Part shown: positions 8,701-15,883 of the stretch, piece after piece | Position numbering within the stretch: position 1 is the stretch's first letter | Layout: every line of letters begins with the position of its first letter | Source of the DNA: JAQBDA01 sp041301185 | GTDB lineage: Bacteria; Chloroflexota; Anaerolineae; Anaerolineales; UBA4823 | NCBI GenBank assembly: GCA_041301185.1 | Contig: JBFYSV010000285.1 | Location: forward strand, 1 to 30,452 | Direction: 5' to 3' | DNA: 30,452 bases | The notes under the pieces: generated by a model | What the model saw: only the letters and a program-made list of their open reading frames with translations | What the model was told of the DNA's origin: nothing | Databases searched by the model: none | Made by a program: the position numbers and the translations under genes

Positions 8701-11700
8701 GGGATTGCAAGGCTGCCGATAGCCTCGGCTCACCCAGGGTGCAAGCGCTTGCCAACTGGTCTGAAGCCAGGAAGACGGGCTCGATGAGAGGGCTGACAAT
8801 CTGTACCATCGATTGAGCGTATTGGGTATAGCTATCCGGAGCCGGGCTGGAGAGTAGCAGCGGGAAACGCGTTCCTACACTGATGCCCGAGGTGTTCAGC
8901 GTGGCGGTGAACGTTTGGGCTTCTCCAACCGCCAGAGATACTGATCCGGGCAAGTTGTCGATGCTGGCGCCAACCGGCGGCAGGATGGCTGATACCGGGA
9001 AGCTGCCGGCTGTGTTCCCTACATTTTCCAGCGAGAAATTGAAGTCCGCGCTGCTGTCCGAGCCCAGGTAGATGTTAGCTGGGCTAAGCTGGAGATAGTT
9101 ATGTGCCTGCCCGGGCATGCTCCACGGGATCGATACATTTTCCACCTGCCCTAGCCCGTCACTGACCTGGAGGTTGAGCGTGAAGGTGGTGCCCGGCGCG
9201 GGGTTGGAATCGGGCAGGATATACACGCCCACCTGAGCACGCTGGTTGGCGCCTAACTCAAATGCGGTGCTGGTCTGGCGAGCGCCATCCAGGATGACCC
9301 ATCCGGCAGGCGCGCCGCTGGCGGTCAGTATCAGGCTTTTGCTTTGTCCCGCGTAGTTGGCAATCACCAGCCGGTATGCTGAGTCGGGATATTCGCTTTC
9401 CCCATCGTTGGTCTGGTTCGATACGGCTGCAAAGGCTGGGTCACCAGAGGGCAGGCTGATATTCGGCTCCAGGACCGAGGCAAGGAGCAAATCGTTAGCG
9501 TCTGGGATTACAACCTGGTGCTGTAGCGTGGCAAACACGTCTGGATCGTCCACGGCCTGGGCAACGATCTGAAAAGTGTAATTACCGGGGAGTGTACCCA
9601 TTAATGGAGCCGCTTCCACCGACCCGGCATCGTTGAAGCGCACCTGCCAGCCTTGCGGGGCATAGACCCATGCCCGCAGCTCGCCAGTGAAATTGGCATC
9701 CGCAATCAGATCAAATGACAGCAACTCACCAGGCAACACGCTGCCGCCCGTGGGGGTGGTCTCCAGACTGAAAGCTGGCGCGCCAGGGCTCCCGTTATCC
9801 ACAACGCTGAACTGCTTGCCTGTCTGATCTTCCCCACCGAAGCGGTCATTATATCCAAAGAGCATCTCAGGAAGCGGGACCGGCGATAAATTGCCATAAG
9901 GCAGGATAAACTGCTCGATACCACAGTTATCCATCGGGCAGTTGTACGCGGGCAGGTAGCGCCAGGAGGCTGCCAGATTTGGGCTGGCAGGTGCAGACAG
10001 GCTACCCGCTTTGCTTGTAATCCCGCTCTCAGGTCCTGTATAATCCAAAGGATCAGGTAACCAGGGTGGCCAGGCAGTGTTCGGGATCTCAAAACCCTCA
10101 AGGCACCAGGCAGGTGCGCCCGGGTTGCCTTGCAAAGCGGGTACTACCGCCTCGACAATGCATGTCCACATCTTCGCAGTAGCTTCCTGGAGGTCTTTGG
10201 CATCGTCCAATGAGTCCCACAGCTCGAGCAAGAAGATGATGGTTTCCAGCGCCGCGGTGTGCTGGCCATTTTCGAGGACACTGATCGTCTCACCGGTCTG
10301 CGGGTCGATCTCCCACCAGCCGGCAATTTCCTCTCCATCCAGCATAACCGGACCCGGCGGGACCAGAACGCTTTTTCCCTCCAACAAAGCCTGGCGAGCA
10401 TACGCCACAGCCTGCCGGTCGGAGTAATACAAGTCCAGGCTATCCATTGAGTCAGGAGCAATTAAGAGGGGCTGGATACCCTGGGCATGCATCTCGTCAA
10501 AGAGGCGCGCCGTTGAGGCGGGAATCGCGCCTGCCAGCCGGGCAGCGGCCTCCGTTTCATAATAAGATTCGATCACGCCCTTGACCCACTGGGCGCTGAC
10601 ATCAGCCTGTGTAGCCTGCCCGGGATAGACGATGGCAGCTGCCCTGGTAGAGCGCAGATCGATGCTGGTCTCGATGCTGCCATCCGGCTGCCCAGCGCTG
10701 CTGGCAATGATGATGCGGGGCTGGTCATAGAATAGCTTGACCCGCAGGTTCGCCTGGATATCTTCGGTTGCCGGATCAGCCATCCTGGCAAATTCCAGAC
10801 CAACCACAGCGAACTGTTGGTTGCGTGCCAGGAAATATTCCAGGGCAGCCTGGCGCCAGAGATTTTTATCCTCAGGCGTGACCAGCGGGTCGGGGACAGC
10901 GCCAGCCGCCTGGGCTGCAGCGATGATCGCGTAAGCGTTCTCTGCCTGCTGGCGAGTGGCATACTGAGGATTGCCGAGCTGGTTGGGCAAGAACCAGGTA
11001 GCAAAGGCATCATCGAAAGTGGTGAAGGCGCGGTTATCGGCGGGCAGAGCAATCACTGGATTGCCCCCGAACAGGCGCGCGTCCAGCCCAATCAGGTCTT
11101 TCAGCTCGCGCTTGAAGGTCTCCTGGGTTCCATCCGGGCTGGTCAGGGTAAATACCAGCCACTCTGCAGTGGTGAAATTGGACGCAAGGGGAAAATTGCT
11201 TAGAAGATCCTGGAATTCATCCCCAAAGGTCAGCAAATCTTCACCTGCCAGGGTGAAAAATGGCGAGTAGGTATGGGTCACAGTTGTAAAAGTCGCTCCC
11301 CCTTGTGTCTCCGTCACTGTCACATGCCCAAAGGTCAACGATTTGCCGGCAAGCTGCGCCAGGGTGTAGCTGGCGCTGAGGGGGGTAAAGGTGGTAAGGT
11401 TAGCCCCGCCGATTGGGAACTGGCTATACTGCTCTACCTGCAACTCCAGCTGGACATTGTAGCTCAGGCTGTCCGGCAAAGCCCCAATGCGGTCGATGCC
11501 GCTACCGGAGGGCGTAGCAAAAATATCGCCTGGCTGAGCGGTAGGGAAGGATGGATCCAGGTTTGTCCAACCCTGCCCCGGCAAGTAGGCTTCAACCCAC
11601 CAGTGATCTGCCACTCGGTTGATCAGCGCCGGGTCATTCAGAGGGTCTGCAGTCTGAGTGCCGTCTGGCAGGTAGCCCGCCACCCCATTTCGCTCCGGGA

Positions 11701-12625
11701 ACATGCTCGCCAGTAAGGCTTGCGCCTGGGCGCTGGACAGGTTCCCATTCCGGTAGCGAGCAGGGATACCAGCTGCGCGCAGCATGGCAATCAGCAGGGA
11801 GGATTTGTCAGCAGCATTGCCTGCCTCGCCCCAGAGCGTGCCGCGCGTGCCGCGCAGCGAGCCCTCGTACGGGTCACTACCAAAGCTCCGAACCAATTCA
11901 AATAATGCCAGCGGTTCCTGAGCGAGCTGAGCCGATTTCCAGAGCATATCCGTATCGAAAATATCCGCTTCAGGGGTAGATTGCGTGAGAGAAGCCGGTA
12001 TGGTGTTTGGAACAATCGTCGCAGCAGGGGCGCTGGTGGACACCAGCTCACCCCACTGCTCGGCATCGATCTGCGCCCCGTTGTCTATCTCCACAAAATC
12101 GGCTGCCGCGGCTGGAGTCTGGACCGTCATCGTAAACATCGCCGAACCCAGCGGCGGCAAGTCTGGCAGGGTCCAGGTCAGGGTGTTGCCGCTAAGGACA
12201 GGCTCTCCCGAGGCTGCGATCAAGGTTGTGCCCGCCGCCAGGGTATCAACCAGGGTCACCTGGCGTAGGGTGTTGACATCCTCGCTGACGCTGAAAGCCG
12301 CCAGGCTGTCGATCGTCTCTGTAAAATTGGCTGTTTCAGCGATCTCCGGCAGGATCGTCGGCGGCAGGTTATTGGTAGCAAGAAAAGTGATGCTGGTAGT
12401 GCCTGCCACATACGAAGATTGCACCCGCGCCAGCGACAACGGAGCAGCAGTCATCGCCGCAACCGGTGTCGCCGGCGAAGCGCTGGCTGGCTGTAACTGA
12501 TTAACCCTGGAGCTGGCTACGCCTGGGGTAGCCGCGCGGGCTGGAAAAGAGCCGAGCAATACCGATAAAATGACGAGAACAACAATAAGCTGATGGGTGA
12601 CAGAGGAGGCATGCTTGGGGATCAT
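2774..12625 (-). CDS. Giant secreted multidomain protein: Cys-less transglutaminase-like domain, Ig-like domains, propeller
   Basis: This 3,283-residue exported protein has a signal peptide at 1-~31 (hydrophobic core LIVVLVILSVLLG, end PARA-ATPG). Residues ~240-365 are transglutaminase-like: GNAADKSSLLIAMLRAAGIP, with H341 in DHWWVEAY and D357 in NLDPSF, but Ala271 stands where papain-like members carry cysteine. Ig-like/NEW3-like beta domains run from ~950 to 1680, interrupted by a helical, cysteine-bearing insert at ~1283-1400. Four galactose-binding-like units lie at ~1689-2205 (IDGTSQGTVDTYS, LDYIDTWDG). An FG-GAP/VCBS-type propeller follows at ~2205-2620, with eight D-x-D-G-like loops such as ADLNGDGLLDILV and ADLDGDGEVELV. 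More Ig-like domains lead to the end KLFLPLIYR. The ATG is preceded by AAGGAG-N5 and overlaps the stop of the upstream DUF4242 gene. A role in adhesion or carbohydrate binding at the cell surface is inference. Confidence 0.85.
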   Translation of the reverse strand: MIPKHASSVTHQLIVVLVILSVLLGSFPARAATPGVASSRVNQLQPASASPATPVAAMTAAPLSLARVQSSYVAGTTSITFLATNNLPPTILPEIAETANFTETIDSLAAFSVSEDVNTLRQVTLVDTLAAGTTLIAASGEPVLSGNTLTWTLPDLPPLGSAMFTMTVQTPAAAADFVEIDNGAQIDAEQWGELVSTSAPAATIVPNTIPASLTQSTPEADIFDTDMLWKSAQLAQEPLALFELVRSFGSDPYEGSLRGTRGTLWGEAGNAADKSSLLIAMLRAAGIPARYRNGNLSSAQAQALLASMFPERNGVAGYLPDGTQTADPLNDPALINRVADHWWVEAYLPGQGWTNLDPSFPTAQPGDIFATPSGSGIDRIGALPDSLSYNVQLELQVEQYSQFPIGGANLTTFTPLSASYTLAQLAGKSLTFGHVTVTETQGGATFTTVTHTYSPFFTLAGEDLLTFGDEFQDLLSNFPLASNFTTAEWLVFTLTSPDGTQETFKRELKDLIGLDARLFGGNPVIALPADNRAFTTFDDAFATWFLPNQLGNPQYATRQQAENAYAIIAAAQAAGAVPDPLVTPEDKNLWRQAALEYFLARNQQFAVVGLEFARMADPATEDIQANLRVKLFYDQPRIIIASSAGQPDGSIETSIDLRSTRAAAIVYPGQATQADVSAQWVKGVIESYYETEAAARLAGAIPASTARLFDEMHAQGIQPLLIAPDSMDSLDLYYSDRQAVAYARQALLEGKSVLVPPGPVMLDGEEIAGWWEIDPQTGETISVLENGQHTAALETIIFLLELWDSLDDAKDLQEATAKMWTCIVEAVVPALQGNPGAPAWCLEGFEIPNTAWPPWLPDPLDYTGPESGITSKAGSLSAPASPNLAASWRYLPAYNCPMDNCGIEQFILPYGNLSPVPLPEMLFGYNDRFGGEDQTGKQFSVVDNGSPGAPAFSLETTPTGGSVLPGELLSFDLIADANFTGELRAWVYAPQGWQVRFNDAGSVEAAPLMGTLPGNYTFQIVAQAVDDPDVFATLQHQVVIPDANDLLLASVLEPNISLPSGDPAFAAVSNQTNDGESEYPDSAYRLVIANYAGQSKSLILTASGAPAGWVILDGARQTSTAFELGANQRAQVGVYILPDSNPAPGTTFTLNLQVSDGLGQVENVSIPWSMPGQAHNYLQLSPANIYLGSDSSADFNFSLENVGNTAGSFPVSAILPPVGASIDNLPGSVSLAVGEAQTFTATLNTSGISVGTRFPLLLSSPAPDSYTQYAQSMVQIVSPLIEPVFLASDQLASACTLGEPRLSAALQSLALAMVRLEASCQAGNCSLDLRDDVVDSAQAVALYAGALTSSLTQDGAIEQLAAQLAAHIESSDILADLAALSEAIAAPGSTSLVGEVCAVSWHLPVLRWTPAYSATLSNQPAQYTLELTNQGTLPTTYALTVTLPSGVETFSPSLQPGATTAIPAELTLPAIGLYDMDAEVSVLGEEWIRATALARLNVVDRFVQLTAVNPDPPFVETGASSTTISVDISNIANLAMPSIARTAILDAGGGVVYSADAPITILAGSSRSYSLGSVDTSGWSAGVYTVTVDLLNAGATAPIPDGSGYGYLGVGQALGISHAVSPVVVNPGTITVTTLITSELLTPVIIPPEETSPQAEGSLSLLTSTDASLPLALPPEAPQTTDAITRTDDLEASIIYTGSWTAVTNPSWTRHASQGSYTVSDTPGDTATFAFSGTWLHLGFATDRFGGQAEILIDGTSQGTVDTYSNQITVASHVYGGLADTAHTLTINVLGSAHPNAIGEEVKLDYIDTWDGTLYPDGLVEQTSPRVWRSLDWSDVSDADASGGSYMTNNVSGNAWFPFTGDSVTFIAFANAQGNRVSVYIDGEWQANPKIYNSTDITRTISFDNLGPGPHILQVQRYYNNAHVDGFVTPAIEPGYTPPSYTGIVRYEADHPAMLYNGYPMLTMPQSWGQNVLPNASDSTVFRSTTLNDTISFSFEGRWVSIGVRTRSDGGYGEVFIDGVSYGIIDSNSPTENLYSFQFGDLITGTHTLEIVVLDTPNPLNNYMYLDYIDVWDGSLMPDDFANAHKAQDSGRLHYSTAGTDALSANAIQGDYLSSGLSNTNSNVWYLFTGDSFTFYGLSRNNTSTQEVYVDGELVDTVSLSYPFSEQPLLFHYTGLDDGPHVVRVHNVLTMRVDGFASNPATLGPLRPLVEWYESDQTRGASIWGGLHVPVAVGDVTGDGSPEIVVASSNIQSNGELFLLRGDGGDTGDGDPIIWSVPYNIFNGFEDVGTPAIAELDGQPGAEIVHPTIEGIYVYHSDGSTYWYTDTVQSHVFFAAPAIGNLDTDPEPEIVVNMNHDLVVFEPDGQLAWKQTFLATLSMPVLADLNGDGLLDILVHESGSTNIHAYEYNFGNPTLLWSQSVATQFHIYGGPAVVDVDGQQPGGDALPEVAVASEGWLNVLNAEDGSLLWSTQLDSGRSGGVSAADLDGDGEVELVTSMEFDGGRIYAVNADGSLLWSTPALDNSPLNTSVLDLDNDGVYEVAWNGATQGFTLFNGTDGAVLFNEPHPEIISQTGSDFPVFADVDQDGYGEVVVASQGGVRVFGFDGVWGPARPLWNQHSYHITNVNDDLSVPFSEANSWEVHNTYRTQTELVNPLPVFSIALTHTVGLEGVSVLTGTFNIPPDSQAGADYGWNLSLGWESQQVTQTFNSELADMQPGETRLVAQGTRAEYTLSSGQNQLVLPPLYASAAHIVTIDPPTWVAGPGGSVEFLVTLINTSSQPAEYQLSTAGLPAEWISLADQVSVPAGSSLAVPLDVSLPLDTVEESYPFNVAVSTNLGVSDQAGAELMVIGPLLEAQISPAERSVLTSETVTYTLTITNLESVARTYDLSGSGLVSLSLPSQTSVNANSSTSLVFNALATHEGPNPFMVEVAEANGFGSAQANAILTGTGQEQVQVAIAPASANGGPAVPTLFDVQIINLGSQPDIFDLSVDALPGWETNLALLSASVSSVLVGPGSGNAVTLQLQVTPPAGTAPGDYSYTVAAQSSSGSASDSAEATLQVGNLGVQVEIISGPSQLEPDASGIWQVRVTNTGITADSYDLSVFGGLALEAQVTPSLLSLAAGQSQTVQLTAGPLAFALPQEYVLGILAQSQAEAGIRNQDIAMIGILAKQAVQISWQPGSQTVDGSLTASFSLVVSNTGNLNTTFQISGGVSPEGEARFQAGSLELPARSTAVLLVDVQVPRGGDYQIEATAQSGLTQASASAELIVIYASEPPKLFLPLIYR

Positions 12626-12915
12626 TTCAACTCCTTATCTTGAGGGAAATACGCGTAGGGAGATAGGACACTCACTTCGGTGATACGGTCAATTGGTAGT
12701 CCATTGCGCTGAGCTGCCCGCCGGAGTGCTTCAGGCGAAGGGGCATCATAAATGCAAAACGATTTACATTTGCCAGGAACGACGTAGGAATGCACCCATG
12801 TCACGCCATCAACGGCATTATTCTCGATAAAAACCTGGCGATCTGGATTTTCAGGGTCTGGGCTGGGAAGGTCGATCCCGCCTGGGAAAGTCCGCTCAAT
12901 AAGATAGCGTGGCAT
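12622..12915 (-). CDS. DUF4242 family small protein
   Basis: This 97-residue soluble protein of the DUF4242 family has a ferredoxin-like alpha/beta fold. The signatures are MPRYLIERTFPGG at the start, WVHSYVV near residue 40, CIYDAPSPEALRRAAQRNG around 54-72 and DRITEVSVLSP after it. A Streptomyces member (SCO4226) has been reported to bind nickel; whether that holds here is unknown. The ATG at 12915 is chosen because GGAG lies 8 bases upstream on the minus strand. The longer in-frame start at 12936 would put that site inside the gene. Its TGA (12624-12622) overlaps the giant gene's ATG (12625-12623) as ATGA, so the two are almost certainly one operon and probably translationally coupled. The promoter is at 12961-12989. 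Confidence 0.85.
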   Translation of the reverse strand: MPRYLIERTFPGGIDLPSPDPENPDRQVFIENNAVDGVTWVHSYVVPGKCKSFCIYDAPSPEALRRAAQRNGLPIDRITEVSVLSPYAYFPQDKELK

Positions 12916-12960
12916 AGAATAATCTCCAAAGGTCAAAGGTATTCTTTATATACGACATAT

Positions 12961-12989
12961 AAGATACACTAAGACCAAATTAGACGCAA
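12961..12989 (-). promoter_or_regulatory. Promoter of the DUF4242-giant protein operon
   Basis: On the minus strand, -35 TTGCGT (12989-12984) and -10 TATCTT (12966-12961) are separated by exactly 17 bases. The predicted transcript start near 12954 leaves a leader of about 40 bases. The -35 matches consensus in only 3 of 6 positions, as in activator-dependent promoters, and direct repeats lie just upstream at 13001-13032. Confidence 0.5.
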
Positions 12990-13000
12990 CTAGAAAGACA

Positions 13001-13032
13001 CCCTATTTTTCTTGAGAGAATTCCCTATTTTA
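13001..13032 (-). repeat. Two direct AAAATAGGG repeats upstream of the operon promoter
   Basis: Read on the minus strand, TAAAATAGGG (13032-13023) and AAAAATAGGG (13010-13001) match at 9 of 10 positions. They are spaced 22 bp apart, about two helical turns. Relative to the predicted transcript start they are centred near -73 and -51, as expected for an activator. A further ATAGGGTG copy lies in the 3' flank of the LuxR-family gene (13053-13075). The neighbouring LuxR-family regulator is a candidate ligand, by inference only. Confidence 0.45.
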
Positions 13033-13052
13033 TTCGGCGCGAGTTCGGGGCA

Positions 13053-13075
13053 GATAGGGGCCAGATCACCCTATC
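13053..13075 (-). terminator. Hairpin just after the LuxR-family regulator
   Basis: GATAGGG (13053-13059) and CCCTATC (13069-13075) form a 7-bp stem with a 9-base loop, starting 17 bases past the regulator's stop codon on the minus strand. There is no T-tract after it, so it may act as a weak or Rho-assisted terminator, or as part of the operator region. Confidence 0.3.
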
Positions 13076-13092
13076 CTGTTTTTGAGATACTT

Positions 13093-15687
13093 CTACTTAC
13101 TGGCGAAGTAGGGATGCCCTCGGGCGAGATCAGCGGCAGTCTCGCGGGAGTGTACCTCCAGCCGCGCCAGGATTGCAGACACATGGTGATCGACGGTTTT
13201 ATGGGAGATGTGCAAACGGCTGGCAATCTGGGCATTGCTCAAGCCGTCAATGAGCAAACCCAGGATATCCACCTGGCGCTCGGTAAGACCGAATGGGTTA
13301 TCCAGGGTAGCGCGTCTTGGCAGGCGGGGCAGCTTTGAAACACCGGCCGCGCGCAGCTGCTGCCGGGTATTCTCCACTGCAGGGCGAGCGCCCAGCCGTT
13401 CATACAGCTTGAGTGCTATGACTTGCGCTTCGCCATCGCCATCTGCCAGGGCGCGGGCTTGCTCGTAAGGACAGCCCATTTGCTCCCAGGTTGCCGCTGC
13501 CTGACGCCAGTCACCTGCCAGCTGGTCGGCAAACGGTTTCGCCATCCAGTCATAAACCACAGGCGGCACCCCGGCCTTCCAGCGCCAGAACGCCAGCTCG
13601 CCGGTGTACCATGCATGCTGCTTGCCGACCGCCAGATCATAAGCCGCCTGGGTGGCAGCCAAGGCGCCTTCAGGGTCCCCAGCCAGCATTGCCGCCTCTG
13701 CCCTCGCGGCACTTACCAGTCCAAGATACTGCAGGCTGCCCGTTTGAGCCGCCAGCTGCAAGGCTTCATCGAGTGCGGTTTGTACGCCTGGGTCACCCCT
13801 TCTGGCTCGCAAACGCCCCACCGCAACCAGAGCAGTGATCCGGCTGATTACTGGGTAGGTAGGATTATGGAGAAGATAGCTGCACGTCTGGCTGGCTTCT
13901 TCCCAGCGACCCCGGTGGATGAGAGCCAGCGCCTGCCAGGCTAACAAATAGCGATTAAAGATGTCCAGGCCGCGCTCAGCAGTATAGGCGATCCCTTCAG
14001 CCAGGTAACGTTCAGCCCGCATAAATTGATAAAGCTCTACCGAACAAGAGCCGGCGTAAGCGTAGAGATTTGCAATATGCCTGTCTTCACCTGAGCTCTG
14101 CGCAATCGCGATGCGCTTATCCAGGTAGTCACAGCCGCCCTCGTAATCCAAAAACAACATAGTTGTCCCAACAGCAACATGTGCCATTGCCAGGTTGTTC
14201 TCATCCGAGAAGATCTTTGAGAGCTCAATGGCCATTTCTCCCCAGCGAATTGCCTCAGCATAGTCCCGTCTCGACAGGCGCAGGGTGGCCTGCACCCGGT
14301 AAGCCAGCGCCAACTCTGGACCGGGCGGTAGCGCTTCCAGAATTTCAACAGCAGCTTGATTAACTCTTTCGGCTGCGGAATTTTCTCCGTGATTGCGCAG
14401 CATAATTGCCAGGACGGCCAACGTCTCGGCCTGCCTGGTTGGATTTTCCAGCTGCTCCCAGATCTGCGCCGCCTTAATTTGGGCCTCAATTGCTTCGGAC
14501 TGCCGCTCTGTCACGTTGCACTCTCGGGCATAGTCTTGTAATAGCAGGGCATGCTCAACCGGCTGCAGCTCATCTGCATAGCGCAGCGCCAGCCCGAATA
14601 GAGAAGCTGCTTCTCGATGTGCTCCCGCAGAGGCGGCTTCGTTGGCTGCGCCGGGAGCAAATTCTAAAACTGCCAGATGGTCGCCGCCCGCTTCGGCATG
14701 ATACGCCAGGCGGGACAGATCGTTGCGGGTCAGGGGCGATGATTTTAGCGCATCGAGAACCAGGCGGTGCAGCACCGGCTTGCGAGTTGGAGAGATGCTC
14801 GCTAACACGGTCTGGCGGGTCAGGTCGTGCCGGAACGCCAGCGCGTCTCCCTGAGGTAGCAAGATACCAGCCTCAATGCTTTCTTCCGCGGCGCTGGCTT
14901 CCGATCCGGTTGCCAAATCCAGTAACCATGGTTCGATGCGCATTCCAATGACGGCAGCCGTCTCGAGCACAGCTTTTGCGCTAAGGGAAAGCCGCGCGGT
15001 TCTTGCCAGGACAGCGTCACGGATCGAGGCGGGAATTCCCCCGTCCTGGCTGGCCAGCACCTCGCTAACGTAGAAAGGATTACCGCCGGTTTGGCGATGC
15101 AAGGCAACCGCGTTGATCCGGTATTCTCTAACCAGCTTATTGACTGCTGTTTCGGAGAGCGGTGCGAGCGGAATGCGTTGCGTGGCGCTTGAGTTGGTAA
15201 GATCACCCAGCAGGCCAAGCAATGGGTGGCGGGTGCCCAGCTCGTCATCCCGGTAAGTCAGAACCAGTAAAGTGGAGGTTTGGGTGATCCGGCGCCCCAG
15301 GTAGCGAAGCAGGTCAAGGGTAGCCTCGTCCGCCCAGTGGACATCCTCGAAGACCGCCAAACAAGGCCGGCGTTTAAATTCAACCAGGATGGTCGTGAAA
15401 AGCCGCGCCCGGTTCGCGTCAGTGTGCAGCAAGTCAATGATCTCCCCATCCATCTGGGTCGCCATATCGTGCAGCGGGCCCAGGGGACGCGGGGTGAAGA
15501 GCAAATCACATGCTCCCCATAAAACCCGCACCCTGGATCGATGGGCGTCTGCGAAGTCCTGGATCAGCGATGTCTTTCCGATCCCGGCCTCGCCGCTGAC
15601 CAGGGCAATGCGCCCAGAGCCTGAATTTGCCTGTACCAGGGCAGTGTTGAGGGCGGCAAGTTGTGATTCGCGTTCTAGCAGTTCCAT
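13093..15687 (-). CDS. LuxR-family transcriptional regulator with N-terminal ATPase (MalT/LAL type)
   Basis: This 864-residue cytoplasmic regulator has an AAA/STAND ATPase at its N-terminus: Walker A GEAGIGKTS (32-40, lysine 38) and a Walker B-like strand LAVFEDVHWADE (110-121). The middle (~370-780) is a long helical stretch of TPR-like repeats. The C-terminal ~68 residues are a LuxR helix-turn-helix (GLTERQVDILGLLIDGLSNA, then IASRLHISHKTVDHHVSAIL). Family members are ATP-dependent activators switched by a ligand or partner sensed through the helical middle. The ATG at 15687 has no clear ribosome binding site. It lies directly upstream of the DUF4242-giant operon in the same direction and is divergent from the ArsR-type regulator. 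Control of the operon is plausible but not shown. Confidence 0.9.
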   Translation of the reverse strand: MELLERESQLAALNTALVQANSGSGRIALVSGEAGIGKTSLIQDFADAHRSRVRVLWGACDLLFTPRPLGPLHDMATQMDGEIIDLLHTDANRARLFTTILVEFKRRPCLAVFEDVHWADEATLDLLRYLGRRITQTSTLLVLTYRDDELGTRHPLLGLLGDLTNSSATQRIPLAPLSETAVNKLVREYRINAVALHRQTGGNPFYVSEVLASQDGGIPASIRDAVLARTARLSLSAKAVLETAAVIGMRIEPWLLDLATGSEASAAEESIEAGILLPQGDALAFRHDLTRQTVLASISPTRKPVLHRLVLDALKSSPLTRNDLSRLAYHAEAGGDHLAVLEFAPGAANEAASAGAHREAASLFGLALRYADELQPVEHALLLQDYARECNVTERQSEAIEAQIKAAQIWEQLENPTRQAETLAVLAIMLRNHGENSAAERVNQAAVEILEALPPGPELALAYRVQATLRLSRRDYAEAIRWGEMAIELSKIFSDENNLAMAHVAVGTTMLFLDYEGGCDYLDKRIAIAQSSGEDRHIANLYAYAGSCSVELYQFMRAERYLAEGIAYTAERGLDIFNRYLLAWQALALIHRGRWEEASQTCSYLLHNPTYPVISRITALVAVGRLRARRGDPGVQTALDEALQLAAQTGSLQYLGLVSAARAEAAMLAGDPEGALAATQAAYDLAVGKQHAWYTGELAFWRWKAGVPPVVYDWMAKPFADQLAGDWRQAAATWEQMGCPYEQARALADGDGEAQVIALKLYERLGARPAVENTRQQLRAAGVSKLPRLPRRATLDNPFGLTERQVDILGLLIDGLSNAQIASRLHISHKTVDHHVSAILARLEVHSRETAADLARGHPYFASK

Positions 15688-15823
15688 GTCTGACTCAGTA
15701 TTTGCAATTTCTCAATTCCCACTCTTCGAGGAGCCGATCCTAGATCAGGAAATATTTTAGACCAAAATGATCGAGAATACAATACTCAAGCGCCGATTCA
15801 AGGTGCATCCTCAGGCGCACAGG

Positions 15824-15852
15824 TTGACAGGCGTGACCACCCTGATTAAACT
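15824..15852 (+). promoter_or_regulatory. Sigma70-like promoter of the ArsR/PBP-like regulator
   Basis: -35 TTGACA (15824-15829, perfect consensus) is followed after 17 bases by -10 TAAACT (15847-15852, 4 of 6). The predicted transcript start near 15859 lies downstream of the longest possible start codon (15767). It therefore supports the ATG at 15884 as the real start. Confidence 0.65.
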
Positions 15853-15883
15853 TATCTCAACGATAAAATTTTCCTTAAAAGCC

